64,000 nucleotides of DNA from a virus, in the IMG/VR virus record IMGVR_UViG_3300033153_010718, positions 24,839 to 88,838 of that record. One strand, written 5' to 3'. The first letter of the stretch is position 1. Every line of letters starts with the position of its first letter. Below, piece after piece: positions 15,544 to 23,438 of the stretch. The position numbers and the translations under genes were made by a program. The notes under the pieces were generated by a model. That model was given only the letters and a program-made list of their open reading frames with translations, did not search any database and was not told where the DNA came from.

Positions 15544-15755
15544 CACGCCTCCTCCCGAACGATGTTGGCCAGCTGGACCACGGCGGGCTCCGGCTCCAGC
15601 ACTTCCTCATCGAGTGTGTACGTCCACGACGCGTCGCACGCGACGCGATAGGCGTGAGCGGCTCCCCAGTCGTAACAGTCAACGACGGTTCCCGGACCGG
15701 CGACCGGCTCCACCACGCGGTCACCGACCTTGAATCTTCCCTTGCGCTTACTCAC
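15543..15755 (-). CDS. SH3-like barrel with divergent tail
   Basis: 70 aa. FKVGDRVVEPVAGPGTVVDCY, ends EPAVVQLANIVREEA, where Asp is replaced by Val. GTG start. Confidence 0.75.
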   Translation of the reverse strand: MSKRKGRFKVGDRVVEPVAGPGTVVDCYDWGAAHAYRVACDASWTYTLDEEVLEPEPAVVQLANIVREEA

Positions 15756-15975
15756 GGGCCAACCTGGCGAGCCGGTCTATGGCCGGCTCCGGCCACAGGG
15801 CCTCCTCGACGAGGGTAATCCGCTCCTCGAAGAAGGGGGCGGTGATGGGGAGATCGAGCAGGAGTTGGTAGCTCCAGCCGATGTTCTGGTCCAGGTAGAA
15901 GAACTCGATGACCGCGGCACCGTAGAGGTAAGTCACTACGCGGTCGCCGATCTTGAAGCGCGCCGGCTCAGGCAT
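15748..15975 (-). CDS. SH3-like barrel with AVD tail
   Basis: 75 aa. FKIGDRVVTYLYGAAVIEFFY, ends EPAIDRLARLARE. Overlaps both neighbours by eight bases. Confidence 0.76.
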   Translation of the reverse strand: MPEPARFKIGDRVVTYLYGAAVIEFFYLDQNIGWSYQLLLDLPITAPFFEERITLVEEALWPEPAIDRLARLARE

Positions 15976-16183
15976 CGTCCCCCACGATCGCGGCGAGCTG
16001 GACTACAACCGATTCCGGCTCCAACGCCCCCTGAACGTACTGGACCAAGGGCGCCGGGCGGTCGAGCGCGACCGTGTAGATCGGGCCGATAACACGGCCC
16101 TGGTAGTAGGTCTTGATCTTGCCGGAGCCGTGATGCGCGGTCACCACGCGGTCGCCGACCGCAAAGTGTGCCGGGCTAGGCAT
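15968..16183 (-). CDS. SH3-like barrel with divergent tail
   Basis: 71 aa. VGDRVVTAHHGSGKIKTYY, ends ESVVVQLAAIVGDDA. Paralogue of the two barrels downstream, sharing the V-V-Q-L variant with the one at 15543. Confidence 0.76.
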   Translation of the reverse strand: MPSPAHFAVGDRVVTAHHGSGKIKTYYQGRVIGPIYTVALDRPAPLVQYVQGALEPESVVVQLAAIVGDDA

Positions 16184-16388
16184 CGGCCAGCTCCCCGAGC
16201 AGATCGATCGCGGATCTCGGCACGACCTTCTCGACCGGCACCTCCTTGAGAATCCCGTTCGTGAACGAGAGATCGTAGGACGCGCGTCCGCGCACATTCC
16301 CGCGCACGGCCCAGATCGTCGCCCGCCAGCGCTCCTGCGCGCCTTCCACAGTCTCGTGCAGGTAGTAGACCTTGTCGCCAACCTTCAT
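16176..16388 (-). CDS. SH3-like barrel with AVD tail (operon head)
   Basis: 70 aa. VGDKVYYLHETVE, WRATIWAVRG, ends PRSAIDLLGELADA. First gene after a TAGAAC element 6 nt before ATG 16388. TNGILKEVPVEKV is close to NSLLKEVPLSHI in the plus-strand gene at 20414, so the two arrays share ancestry. Confidence 0.78.
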   Translation of the reverse strand: MKVGDKVYYLHETVEGAQERWRATIWAVRGNVRGRASYDLSFTNGILKEVPVEKVVPRSAIDLLGELADA

Positions 16389-16394
16389 ACCTAC

Positions 16395-16400
16395 GTTCTA
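16395..16400 (-). promoter_or_regulatory. GGGGGTAGAAC element, 6 nt from ATG
   Basis: Minus strand GGGGGTAGAAC, 6 nt, ATG 16388; upstream 63 bp to the previous stop, so a clear operon boundary. Confidence 0.7.
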
Positions 16401-16451
16401 CCCCCGCTCTTGCGCTGCGGTGCACACGCATAGACCATGAAAGCGGAAGAG

Positions 16452-17045
16452 TCAGTCGCTACCCCGCTCGCGCGGCGCCAGCTTCGCGAGCAGCTCCACC
16501 ACGCTCGGCATGCCGGCCTCGTTCAGGTCCACGTAGATGCTGGACGCCATGCCGTCGGCCTCGAACACGACTAGCCGCAGGCAGTTCAGGTGCGCCCTCG
16601 GCTCGCACGCGCACACCCAGTGCTTTGCCCGGCGCCTCCAGCGGCGATAGCCGGCGCCCGATTCCATGCCCTCGGGCGGGTCCGTGCTGTTCCAGTAGGG
16701 GTAGTCCTCCACGAAGTCGGGCAGCTCCAGCTCGTGCCGCGTCAGGTACTCGCCCCAGGGCACCGTGTAGGCCCATCTGCCCCGCGGCCACCAGATCCGC
16801 CAGCCGCACTCCAGATCGAGAAGCGGGGTCCGGTGGGACTCTGCCGCCACCTTCCTGAAGATGTCGGTGATCTTCCGCGTGCGCGCGTGCCAGGTATTCT
16901 TGTCCAGCACCTCCGGCTTGATCGCCGCGGCCAGGTGCCGCGCCTGCTCCAGGATGAACGCGTAATGCGCCGGCCGCACGGTGTCTACGAATTCGCCGAG
17001 CTTCGTCTTGGGGAAGCGCTTGCCCTCGAAGATCTTGGTACTCAC
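16452..17045 (-). CDS. Hypothetical protein with AVD motif near end
   Basis: 197 aa. Trp-rich centre (CGWRIWWPRGRWAYTV, YPYWNSTDPP), a CACEP patch, and MPSVVELLAKLAPRERGSD at the end. GTG start in a GTGA overlap. The largest protein of the array carrying the tail. Confidence 0.75.
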   Translation of the reverse strand: MSTKIFEGKRFPKTKLGEFVDTVRPAHYAFILEQARHLAAAIKPEVLDKNTWHARTRKITDIFRKVAAESHRTPLLDLECGWRIWWPRGRWAYTVPWGEYLTRHELELPDFVEDYPYWNSTDPPEGMESGAGYRRWRRRAKHWVCACEPRAHLNCLRLVVFEADGMASSIYVDLNEAGMPSVVELLAKLAPRERGSD

Positions 17046-17266
17046 CCGACAACCTCCGCGAGTAGATCGACAGCCGACATCGGACGTATATGGTCTGGGC
17101 GCACCCCGATGATGCGGGCCCGACCGACGCCGCGCGTGACCAAAGCGAGGATGGTGTAGCCGGCGTAGTTGGGCGGCGGGCAGCGCTCGATGGTCGCGTA
17201 GAGCCGGCGACCGGACTTCCAGCGCGGATCGTACATCACCCGGTCGCCGGTCTCGAACCCGCTCAT
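17042..17266 (-). CDS. SH3-like barrel with AVD tail
   Basis: 74 aa. FETGDRVMYDPRWKSGRRLYATIE, ends RPMSAVDLLAEVVG. DPRWKSG matches DPRQWHG in the next gene upstream: adjacent paralogues. Confidence 0.77.
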   Translation of the reverse strand: MSGFETGDRVMYDPRWKSGRRLYATIERCPPPNYAGYTILALVTRGVGRARIIGVRPDHIRPMSAVDLLAEVVG

Positions 17267-17490
17267 CGGACGATGTCCGCAAGAAGCTCTACGGCCGACA
17301 GCGGCTCCAGCTGGCCGACCAACGCGCGCCTGGGCTGCCGCGGCACGCCCCCTAAACCGGGCCCGTCCATTCGGATGACGTAGCCTCCGTCATGGCACGG
17401 CCCGCTCACGGTTGCCCGCTCACGGTTGCCGTGCCACTGGCGCGGGTCGTAGATCACCCTGTCTCCAGGCTCATACGAGGTCAGGCTCAT
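17263..17490 (-). CDS. SH3-like barrel with AVD tail
   Basis: 75 aa. YEPGDRVIYDPRQWHGNRERATVSG, ends EPLSAVELLADIVR. A 14-bp tandem duplication (CCCGCTCACGGTTG) lies in its coding sequence near 17401. Confidence 0.77.
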   Translation of the reverse strand: MSLTSYEPGDRVIYDPRQWHGNRERATVSGPCHDGGYVIRMDGPGLGGVPRQPRRALVGQLEPLSAVELLADIVR

Positions 17491-17864
17491 AGGAGGCCGG
17501 GCTCGCGCGCGACCATGGCCAGCGCCGTGACTGCGTCCATGGTCTTGAGCATCTCCTTGCGCATCGCTTTGGCGAAGAACGCCTGCGCAACCTTGAGCCC
17601 TTCGGCGTGTGCGGTCTCGGCGGCGGCGGCCTCGGCGTTCTTGTACACCACGCGATGCTCCTCGCAGCAGAACAGCCGCGGGAGCACGTCCGCGTCGTAG
17701 TGTCCGTGCTGCCACTCTGTGTAGAGCTTCGCAACCGAGTCGCCGACGTGGACGCTGCGCGCAACCCACGGGGCCGGCAGCTCGATCTTATCGCGCAGCG
17801 CGGCCCCGATCTCGTGAACCGTGAAGCAGAGCTGGCAGCGGAGCACGAGCGCCAGGCCCTTCAT
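17487..17864 (-). CDS. Cys-rich helical protein with divergent tail
   Basis: 125 aa. CQLC and CCEEH patches suggest metal binding; long Ala-rich helix; MDAVTALAMVAREPGLL at the end resembles the DAVT form of the tail. Leaderless-type promoter upstream. Confidence 0.72.
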   Translation of the reverse strand: MKGLALVLRCQLCFTVHEIGAALRDKIELPAPWVARSVHVGDSVAKLYTEWQHGHYDADVLPRLFCCEEHRVVYKNAEAAAAETAHAEGLKVAQAFFAKAMRKEMLKTMDAVTALAMVAREPGLL

Positions 17865-18184
17865 GACGCCGTTCTACCCAGGTCCGCGAGACGGTCCACG
17901 GCGCTCCGCTGCTCCTCAAGAAGCTCGTCCAGATCCGAGAAGCCCGCCTCCTCGATCTTCTCTTCGGCGTCGAGCGCCCCTTTGGCGATCTCCAGCAGCT
18001 CGAACAGCGTGCTGTCGGTCAGCGCTTCAAAGAGGTTGGCCTCGTCATCGTCGGTAGTGCGTGCCAACAGCTGGTCGTGTACGTCGGTGATCTCCCACGA
18101 ACCGTAGCGCAGCCTGCTGAACCGCTTGCCGCCGGCCATGCGCGCTGCGAGCAGCTCCAGCGCGGCGATCTTGCCTCTAGTCAT
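17861..18184 (-). CDS. Acidic helical protein with AVD tail
   Basis: 107 aa. Acidic helices (EANLFEALTDSTLFELLEIAK), ends QRSAVDRLADLGRTAS. Start ATG 18184 overlaps the previous stop by eight bases. Confidence 0.74.
   Translation of the reverse strand: MTRGKIAALELLAARMAGGKRFSRLRYGSWEITDVHDQLLARTTDDDEANLFEALTDSTLFELLEIAKGALDAEEKIEEAGFSDLDELLEEQRSAVDRLADLGRTAS
17871..17876 (-). promoter_or_regulatory. GGGTAGAAC element, 6 nt from ATG
   Basis: Minus strand GGGTAGAAC, 6 nt, ATG 17864; overlaps the last codons of the upstream gene (ADLGRTAS), so transcription can restart inside the array. Confidence 0.65.
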
Positions 18185-18428
18185 CGTCGGCAACCTCCCC
18201 GAGCAATGTCACCGCGTCCAGCGGCACCAGGCAGAACACAAACGTCCTCAACGGCGGCGCGCCGCCACTGTCGTCGTAGTCCACCGAGACTTGGGCCACG
18301 AGCTTGCCGTCCATCCAGGTCCCGAAGAAGGGCACCGAGACCACAGTCCCAACGCGACCCGAGCGCGGCCCTCGGAACGCCCGCACGCGCACGCCCTCCT
18401 GCGCCCACGTGTCGATCGAAACGAGCAT
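18177..18428 (-). CDS. Beta-rich small protein with AVD tail
   Basis: 83 aa, barrel-like strands (GRVGTVVSVPFFGTW, KLVAQVSVDYDD), ends VPLDAVTLLGEVADDD. TGATG overlap. Confidence 0.74.
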   Translation of the reverse strand: MLVSIDTWAQEGVRVRAFRGPRSGRVGTVVSVPFFGTWMDGKLVAQVSVDYDDSGGAPPLRTFVFCLVPLDAVTLLGEVADDD

Positions 18429-18739
18429 CAGACCAGATCCGCCAGGCGGTCCACCGCCGGCAGCGCCACCAGGTAGCGCTCCTCCGTGCCGAGGAGCCGC
18501 TCGGTCGTGCGCGGAAGCGGGCGCAGGTTGTAGGTCCACCAGCCAAAGCCGAAGTGGGCGCGCTCCTTCAGCGACGAGTAGAGGTTCACCTCCTCGACCT
18601 CGAACCGCCGGCCGTAGCAGTATTTGCGCAAGACCACGTCGCCAACGGCGAACAGCGGGTAGCCGGCTTCCTCGGGAACGCGAACGCTCCCGCGCGTTCC
18701 GGCGTGCCACCGCCACCCCGCTTTTCCGACGTCGTTCAT
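18428..18739 (-). CDS. SH3-like protein with AVD tail (array head)
   Basis: 103 aa. LFAVGDVVLRKYCYGRRFEVEEV then a Trp-rich strand, ends LPAVDRLADLV exactly at the stop. First gene of the minus array, 6 nt after TAAAAC. Confidence 0.76.
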   Translation of the reverse strand: MNDVGKAGWRWHAGTRGSVRVPEEAGYPLFAVGDVVLRKYCYGRRFEVEEVNLYSSLKERAHFGFGWWTYNLRPLPRTTERLLGTEERYLVALPAVDRLADLV

Positions 18740-18745
18740 ACAGCT

Positions 18746-18751
18746 GTTTTA
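18746..18751 (-). promoter_or_regulatory. GGGGTAAAAC promoter of the minus array
   Basis: Minus strand GGGGGGTAAAAC, 6 nt, ATG 18739. Back to back with the plus-strand element 27 bp away, making a divergent promoter pair. Confidence 0.7.
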
Positions 18752-18777
18752 CCCCCCTCGTGCGCCGGCAGCGGGGG

Positions 18778-18783
18778 TAGAAC
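18778..18783 (+). promoter_or_regulatory. GGGGGTAGAAC promoter of the plus array
   Basis: Followed by a 19-nt leader with AGGAG and GTG 18803. This member uses a conventional Shine-Dalgarno, unlike its divergent partner. Confidence 0.7.
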
Positions 18784-18802
18784 AACACCAGGAGCAACCG
18801 CC

Positions 18803-19186
18803 GTGACGATCATCACGACCAAAAGCGACATTGACGTCCTCGACCTGTTCGTCCACGACCGCTACGACGCCGGCAACCTGGACGAGCGCGAACTGGCCGC
18901 AGCGCTCACCGCGCACATCCAGACAGCACTGACCAAGCACCTGAATTCCTGCCCGATGGACGAATGGGAACGGCTCACCAACCTCAAGGTCCAGGCGCCG
19001 GACGAGACCAACCTCGACCGCTTCGTGTTGGGCAACATCGCCGAACGCTGCAGCTCGTGGGACGCGGTCGAGGCGACGTGGGCAAGAGCCGGACTACCTG
19101 AGACGATCTCCAATTCGCTAGCGAGCCTGCAGCAGAGCGGCGCGACCTGGCGGCTGGTGGACGGAAAGCTGAAGAGGATTCGATGA
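18803..19186 (+). CDS. Hypothetical protein (plus-array head)
   Basis: 127 aa. Helical, acidic (DIDVLDLFVHDRYDAGNLDERELAAALTAHI) with a C-terminal basic patch. No AVD tail. Unknown. Confidence 0.75.
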   Translation: MTIITTKSDIDVLDLFVHDRYDAGNLDERELAAALTAHIQTALTKHLNSCPMDEWERLTNLKVQAPDETNLDRFVLGNIAERCSSWDAVEATWARAGLPETISNSLASLQQSGATWRLVDGKLKRIR

Positions 19187-19545
19187 CCGACCACAAGTTC
19201 GAGCCGGGCGACCGGGTGCGCACGAGCTTCGAGGGCGAGGAGTTCCCCGGCGTCTACGAGATCGTGGGCTTCGACGCCGGCAACGGACCGGGCGCGCTGC
19301 TCGAATCCGCCGATGGCGATAAGACCTGGTGCCCGATCTCCGATCTGCACCTGGTCACAGAGCCGCAGCCCGCGCTCTCGCCCCGGCAGAAACGGAAGGT
19401 GCTCGACTTCGCCACCTTCTTCGCCAACCTGAAGCTGGCGCCCGCCGAAGCAGCGCTGACCTTGCTCAAAAGCCTGCTCTGCCTCGCCTGCGGCACTCCG
19501 CTCACAGAGAAGCACCCCGTCTGCTACTGCGAGAGGGACGATTGA
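19183..19545 (+). CDS. SH3-like domain plus zinc knuckle
   Basis: 120 aa. N-terminal barrel (FEPGDRVRTSFEGEEFPGVYEIVGF) fused to a helical linker and a C-terminal CLACGTPL...CYC ribbon. ATGA overlap. Confidence 0.75.
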   Translation: MTDHKFEPGDRVRTSFEGEEFPGVYEIVGFDAGNGPGALLESADGDKTWCPISDLHLVTEPQPALSPRQKRKVLDFATFFANLKLAPAEAALTLLKSLLCLACGTPLTEKHPVCYCERDD

Positions 19546-19655
19546 CCTCAGAACCAAGCCCCTACGCGCCCAAGTTCCCCTGCTGCCGGTGCGGCAAGCC
19601 GGTGCACGTCAAAGGCGCCTACTGCGACGAGTGCTACCGCGCGAGGAACAAATGA
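19542..19655 (+). CDS. 37-aa zinc-ribbon miniprotein
   Basis: Starts at TTG 19542, overlapping the previous TGA (TTGA). CCRCGKPV...CDEC gives a complete four-Cys knuckle in 37 residues. Part of the coupled string; too short to be listed by most gene finders. Confidence 0.65.
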   Translation: MTSEPSPYAPKFPCCRCGKPVHVKGAYCDECYRARNK

Positions 19656-19984
19656 CAGCGCCCAGCTACTCAACGAACGACCCCAAGGGTTGGTGCGGCG
19701 ACCCGCGCCGCGGCGCTGCGATGGGGCGTCCGACGGTCCAGGATGGCCAGCCCGAGGGCGAGCTGTTCCTGCGCCGCGTCCACCTGCGCGACGGCTACGA
19801 CACCAACGGGACCTACTTCGGAGCGTGCATCAACGGCGTGCCGCCCCTCTGGTGGTACGCGGACGAGAACGGCAACGTGGACGCCATGCTGCGGGCGCGC
19901 AGCGCGGAAGACGCCATCGCCCAGCTGATCAAGCTCTACCCCAACGCCAGGATCAAGGTCGCCACCGCGGTAAGGCACAAGTGA
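19652..19984 (+). CDS. Conserved-type phage hypothetical protein
   Basis: 110 aa. GWCGDPRRGAAMGR near the N-terminus and a C-terminal alpha/beta part (PPLWWYADENGNVD, EDAIAQLIKLYP) are patterns seen in many phage proteins of unknown role. ATGA overlap. Confidence 0.75.
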   Translation: MTAPSYSTNDPKGWCGDPRRGAAMGRPTVQDGQPEGELFLRRVHLRDGYDTNGTYFGACINGVPPLWWYADENGNVDAMLRARSAEDAIAQLIKLYPNARIKVATAVRHK

Positions 19985-20214
19985 GCTTCGCCGCTGGCGA
20001 CCGCGTGATGTGGATTGACCCGGAGACCTCCGTGCCGCCGGTCATTCGCCTTCCGGGCACGATCGTGTGGGTTGCCCCAGACGAAGGCCCCGGCCGGCAT
20101 TGGCGACGCGTGCGCATTCGGCTCGATGAGAACCACCGGCCCTTCACGGTCACCGTTGACGAGATCGAGCCGATGTCGGCGGTCGAGCAGCTCGGCGACT
20201 TGGTCCACGAATGA
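19981..20214 (+). CDS. SH3-like barrel with AVD tail
   Basis: 77 aa. FAAGDRVMWIDPE, LPGTIVWVAPDEG, WRRVRIRLD, then EPMSAVEQLGDLVHE. GTG start in a GTGA overlap. Codons used for SAVEQLGDLV differ from those in other copies. Confidence 0.78.
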   Translation: MSFAAGDRVMWIDPETSVPPVIRLPGTIVWVAPDEGPGRHWRRVRIRLDENHRPFTVTVDEIEPMSAVEQLGDLVHE

Positions 20215-20417
20215 GCGGCAGCCCGACGAGCAAGTACCAGTGCGTGTCGCGCCCAGGCAAGTGCAAGTTCGAGTGGACCTGCGGACCGTGCTGCGCGTGC
20301 CACGTCCCCAGCTCGCCCAAGTCCAAGGCGAACGAAGCGGAGGCCGAACGTAGGCAGGCGCGGTGGCGGGCGAAGGATGCCGTGACGAAGCTCGGCAACG
20401 TGGTGAGTCCGCCGTGA
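20211..20417 (+). CDS. Cys-rich small protein with AVD tail
   Basis: 68 aa. CGPCCACHVP and two further Cys look like a compact metal site; basic helix; ends KDAVTKLGNVVSPP. Confidence 0.74.
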   Translation: MSGSPTSKYQCVSRPGKCKFEWTCGPCCACHVPSSPKSKANEAEAERRQARWRAKDAVTKLGNVVSPP

Positions 20418-20632
20418 CCGCCAACGAAGCGCTCGCGCTCAAGAACGGCGACACCGTGATGATGCGCGGGCTAGCCGATTGGCGTCGCGTCCGGGTGGCC
20501 CACAAGCGCCTCCGCAAAGACGGCTCGGTCCGCGCTATCGACCTGACCTGGCCGAACTCGCTCCTCAAGGAAGTGCCGCTGTCGCACATCGCCGCACTGT
20601 CGGCGATCGATCGCCTCGGAGATCTGGCGTGA
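20414..20632 (+). CDS. SH3-like barrel with AVD tail
   Basis: 72 aa. LKNGDTVMMRGLADWRRVRVAHK, ends LSAIDRLGDLA at the stop. NSLLKEVPLSHI parallels the minus-strand gene at 16176. Confidence 0.77.
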   Translation: MTANEALALKNGDTVMMRGLADWRRVRVAHKRLRKDGSVRAIDLTWPNSLLKEVPLSHIAALSAIDRLGDLA

Positions 20633-20859
20633 TGGCGAAGGCGAGATCGGCCCCCTTCTTCAAGCGCGGCGACCGTGTGCTGCTCCTGACCAAGCACTGG
20701 CGCGGCAAGGACCAGCGCGGAACAGTGAAGAAACACGGGTGGTGTGTCGGCGCTTGGCGCTACGCCGTACGGCTCGATGGCCGGCGGGGGCTGACCCGCT
20801 ACAACCGCACGTCGCTCCGCTTGCTGAACGCCATCGAACTGCTGGGGGAGCTGACATGA
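20632..20859 (+). CDS. SH3-like barrel with AVD tail
   Basis: 75 aa. FKRGDRVLLLTKHWRGKDQRGTVKK, ends LLNAIELLGELT. GGGGGAG inside the tail codons serves as Shine-Dalgarno for the next gene. Confidence 0.77.
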   Translation: MAKARSAPFFKRGDRVLLLTKHWRGKDQRGTVKKHGWCVGAWRYAVRLDGRRGLTRYNRTSLRLLNAIELLGELT

Positions 20860-21095
20860 CCGAGCCCGACTACGGCAAGCCCATCACCCGCTACGACCTC
20901 CTGCTGTCCCGCCCGCACCGAGCGTTTCTCGATGCGTTGGACGACGCCTTTGATGAGCCCGGCGCCTTCACGGCCGAACACGCAGACGACGAGTTCTGGC
21001 TGGAGACCAAGAAGGGGACTCGCGTGCTCCTGATCGCGCACGCGGTCTACCCGCCAGCGCCACCAAAGCCCAAGAAGCCGGAGAGCCTGACATGA
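20856..21095 (+). CDS. Hypothetical protein
   Basis: 79 aa, acidic helix (FLDALDDAFDEPGAF), short beta part and Pro/Lys-rich C-terminus (PPAPPKPKKPE). No tail. Confidence 0.72.
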   Translation: MTEPDYGKPITRYDLLLSRPHRAFLDALDDAFDEPGAFTAEHADDEFWLETKKGTRVLLIAHAVYPPAPPKPKKPESLT

Positions 21096-21487
21096 AGTTC
21101 GGAGAATACGACGACGGCTACGACGAGCAGCCAGAGATCGACGGCCGCGTCACGCTCTACGTCATGGGAGCAATCGACGAGCTGCGGGCCATCGGCATCA
21201 TCGAGACGATCGCCGGCGACCCGCCGCTCACGAACCACAAGCAGCGGAAGCTCTACCGCGAGCTGAAACTGGACGGCTTCAAGCCAACGCTTGACGAGGC
21301 CGAGGCGGTGCTCAGCAGGTCCGTGTGCGCCGACGACCAGGCCCTCTTCCTGCGCCTGTTCCAAGGCATCATCGAGGACGGCTGGAGCAAGATCCGCCGG
21401 ATCCACGCCGAGCAGAAGGTGCAGGAGGCCCGCGATGACGAGGTCCGTCGCACCTACGGCTGGCCGGACAACTGGATTCCGCTATGA
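21092..21487 (+). CDS. Hypothetical helical protein
   Basis: 131 aa, helical with Asp/Tyr-rich N-terminus (GEYDDGYDEQPE) and basic C-terminal helices. No family or tail. Confidence 0.74.
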   Translation: MKFGEYDDGYDEQPEIDGRVTLYVMGAIDELRAIGIIETIAGDPPLTNHKQRKLYRELKLDGFKPTLDEAEAVLSRSVCADDQALFLRLFQGIIEDGWSKIRRIHAEQKVQEARDDEVRRTYGWPDNWIPL

Positions 21488-21768
21488 CCCGCTCTCCCAA
21501 GCACTCCGGTGTTCCCCAACGGGTGGCGATTGAGCTGCTAACAACGCGGAAGAAGAACAGGTTCAAGGCTCTTTCGCGCTACAAGCAAGACGGCTGGCGG
21601 ATCATCGCCGGAGCAATAATGGTCGTTCCTCAGAAGAACGGCCGCTACAGCATCGTAGACGGCGCGCTTCGCTACTACGCAGCAAAGAGATTCAAGATGC
21701 CGACGATGATGTGTCTGGTGTTCCCCTCCCGAGCACTGGCGCTGGAGTACTTGAGCGTATGGACATGA
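21484..21768 (+). CDS. ParB/Srx-like N-domain protein (possible)
   Basis: 94 aa. GRYSIVDGALRYYAAKRFKMP reads like the core of a ParB/sulfiredoxin-type domain (strand, DG-x2-R, helix). Whole ParB proteins are longer and have an HTH; this is a free-standing domain, so role uncertain (nucleotide binding or DNA nicking are known for relatives). Confidence 0.6.
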   Translation: MTRSPKHSGVPQRVAIELLTTRKKNRFKALSRYKQDGWRIIAGAIMVVPQKNGRYSIVDGALRYYAAKRFKMPTMMCLVFPSRALALEYLSVWT

Positions 21769-21974
21769 CGGTGCGCGGATTCTTCGACGGCCACTGCACC
21801 AAGTGCGGCGCCCGGATCGGCTGGGCCGGAACGGTAGCGGACAGGCCGCCCTGCCACGCCTGCGGGTTCCAGCAGGATCCGAAGGAACTGGCCGCCGCCC
21901 AGAAGGCGATGGACGACGCTCGGAAGGCGATGACCAAGGCGATAGAGGCGCGCGCGAAGGAGCCCGATGACTGA
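21765..21974 (+). CDS. Zinc-ribbon protein
   Basis: 69 aa. CTKCGARI...CHACGF is a full ribbon, then a long Ala/Lys helix. ATG 21765 is the ATGA-overlap start; ATG 21759 is an alternative. Confidence 0.73.
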   Translation: MTVRGFFDGHCTKCGARIGWAGTVADRPPCHACGFQQDPKELAAAQKAMDDARKAMTKAIEARAKEPDD

Positions 21975-22185
21975 GCCGGATTACAAGATCGGCGATCGGG
22001 TCGTGGTAGCTGTTCATCAGCCGGGGCACCGCCGGGAAGGAAAGATCGAAAAGCTGCCCACCGAATGGCCACAGCTCTACGGGACGTGCTACCTGGTGCG
22101 GTTCCCGTCCGGCGCGACGGCTATGCTCACTGCGAGCGAAATCAACCACGTCGATGTCGTGACGCGTCTCGCGGAGCTGGCATGA
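21967..22185 (+). CDS. SH3-like barrel with AVD tail
   Basis: 72 aa. YKIGDRVVVAVHQPGHRREGKIEKL, ends HVDVVTRLAELA. Overlaps the previous gene by eight bases. Confidence 0.77.
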   Translation: MTEPDYKIGDRVVVAVHQPGHRREGKIEKLPTEWPQLYGTCYLVRFPSGATAMLTASEINHVDVVTRLAELA

Positions 22186-22487
22186 GTCTGCTCGGAACCA
22201 AAGACAAACGAGAGGGACTGTGGAAGTGGGCGCGCGGGCAGCAGCACAAGCTCAAGAACGAGCGCGGCAAGCTCGAAGATCGGATCAAGGCCATCGACTT
22301 CGACCTGGAGCGCTTCGCGCAGATCGAGTACGCGGCCAAGCCGAACCCGTGCAAGGCGTGCGACGGGCTCGGCAAGATCCGTCACTGGATCGCTCAGGAT
22401 GAGAGCGAGGTCAAGGACTGCCGCACCTGCAGAGGCTCCGGCGAAGGCCCGGATGTGGTGACTCAGCTGGGCAAGGTGGTGTCGTGA
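22182..22487 (+). CDS. DnaJ-type zinc knuckle protein with tail
   Basis: 101 aa. Coiled-coil helix, then CKACDGLGK and CRTCRGSGE, the CxxCxGxG repeats of DnaJ zinc centres, then GPDVVTQLGKVVS. Such pairs stabilise protein-protein or nucleic-acid contacts. Confidence 0.77.
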   Translation: MSLLGTKDKREGLWKWARGQQHKLKNERGKLEDRIKAIDFDLERFAQIEYAAKPNPCKACDGLGKIRHWIAQDESEVKDCRTCRGSGEGPDVVTQLGKVVS

Positions 22488-22768
22488 ACCACGACCCCGG
22501 CCTGTGGGGACCGCCGATGCCCTTCTACGAGGCGGTCGGGTTAAGCCGGGATGGCGTAGCCGGCCTGTTCGATGAGCTGCCCGACGACTACCCCGAGGAT
22601 GCCCCGGGCACCGTGCTGAACGTCACGCTCCACGAGGGCGAGCCGCGCGCGATCAACGGCAACCACTACCAAGCCCTGTGGCTCGACGAGCACGTCCGCG
22701 AGTGCAAGGACTGGCGCGCCTTTCACCCCAAGGATGCCGTAACCCGGCTCGGCGAGGCAGCACCATGA
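22484..22768 (+). CDS. Hypothetical protein with AVD tail
   Basis: 94 aa from GTG. Acidic middle (FDELPDDYPEDAP), ends HPKDAVTRLGEAAP. No family. Confidence 0.73.
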   Translation: MNHDPGLWGPPMPFYEAVGLSRDGVAGLFDELPDDYPEDAPGTVLNVTLHEGEPRAINGNHYQALWLDEHVRECKDWRAFHPKDAVTRLGEAAP

Positions 22769-23193
22769 AGCGCGGCGATCTGGTCCGGGTCAGGCAGGAC
22801 TGTGGCTTCACCAACGACGGGTTCTTCAGGCGCGGTCAGACCGGCAGGCTCGTGACGACCCCCGAGGAAGTTTGCGTTGACTGGCACAAGGGCCACTTCG
22901 AGACGAGCTGCCAGGTCCGCTTCGGCCCAGGCGACACCGCCACGATCGACAAGGACGATCTGGAGCCGATCGACGACGTCGTCTCGGCGCTCGCGCAGCT
23001 CGGGCACTTCCTGCCGACCGACGCTGACATCGGCCGCGGCGTGATCTACACCCCGCCGCACGGCGGACCGTCTGAGGACGGCGCGATCACCGGCTTCAAC
23101 GATCAGTACGTGTTCGTGCGCTACCAGGACCAGCACCCGAGCGCGTCCGGCAAGGCCACGCTCCACGCGGATCTGAGGTGGCTGTCCCAATGA
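22765..23193 (+). CDS. Tandem SH3-like protein with internal motif
   Basis: 142 aa. Two barrel-like halves, KRGDLVRVRQDCGF and GVIYTPPHGGPSEDGAITGF, with EPIDDVVSALAQLGHF between them at about residue 72. It looks like a fusion of two barrel genes in which the first tail became a linker. Confidence 0.74.
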   Translation: MKRGDLVRVRQDCGFTNDGFFRRGQTGRLVTTPEEVCVDWHKGHFETSCQVRFGPGDTATIDKDDLEPIDDVVSALAQLGHFLPTDADIGRGVIYTPPHGGPSEDGAITGFNDQYVFVRYQDQHPSASGKATLHADLRWLSQ

Positions 23194-23438
23194 AATACGA
23201 AGGCCCGCCCTACTACGTCGGCGACATAGTGAACTGGCTCGGCTGGAAGAACAAACTCAACGGCTTCCCGCGCGTGCGCCGCGGGCACGTGTGGCGCATC
23301 AAACCGGCGCGATCGATGCACGGTCCGACGCTCTACGTGCGCGCACTAGACGGGTTCGGCAACGCGACGCTGCTGCCCGGCCTGCACGGCGTCAGCAAGG
23401 TCTCGGCCGTGGACGCGCTCGCGGAGCTGGGACGATGA
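23190..23438 (+). CDS. SH3-like barrel with AVD tail
   Basis: 82 aa. YYVGDIVNWLGWKNK, RRGHVWRIKPARSM, ends SKVSAVDALAELGR. Confidence 0.77.
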   Translation: MKYEGPPYYVGDIVNWLGWKNKLNGFPRVRRGHVWRIKPARSMHGPTLYVRALDGFGNATLLPGLHGVSKVSAVDALAELGR

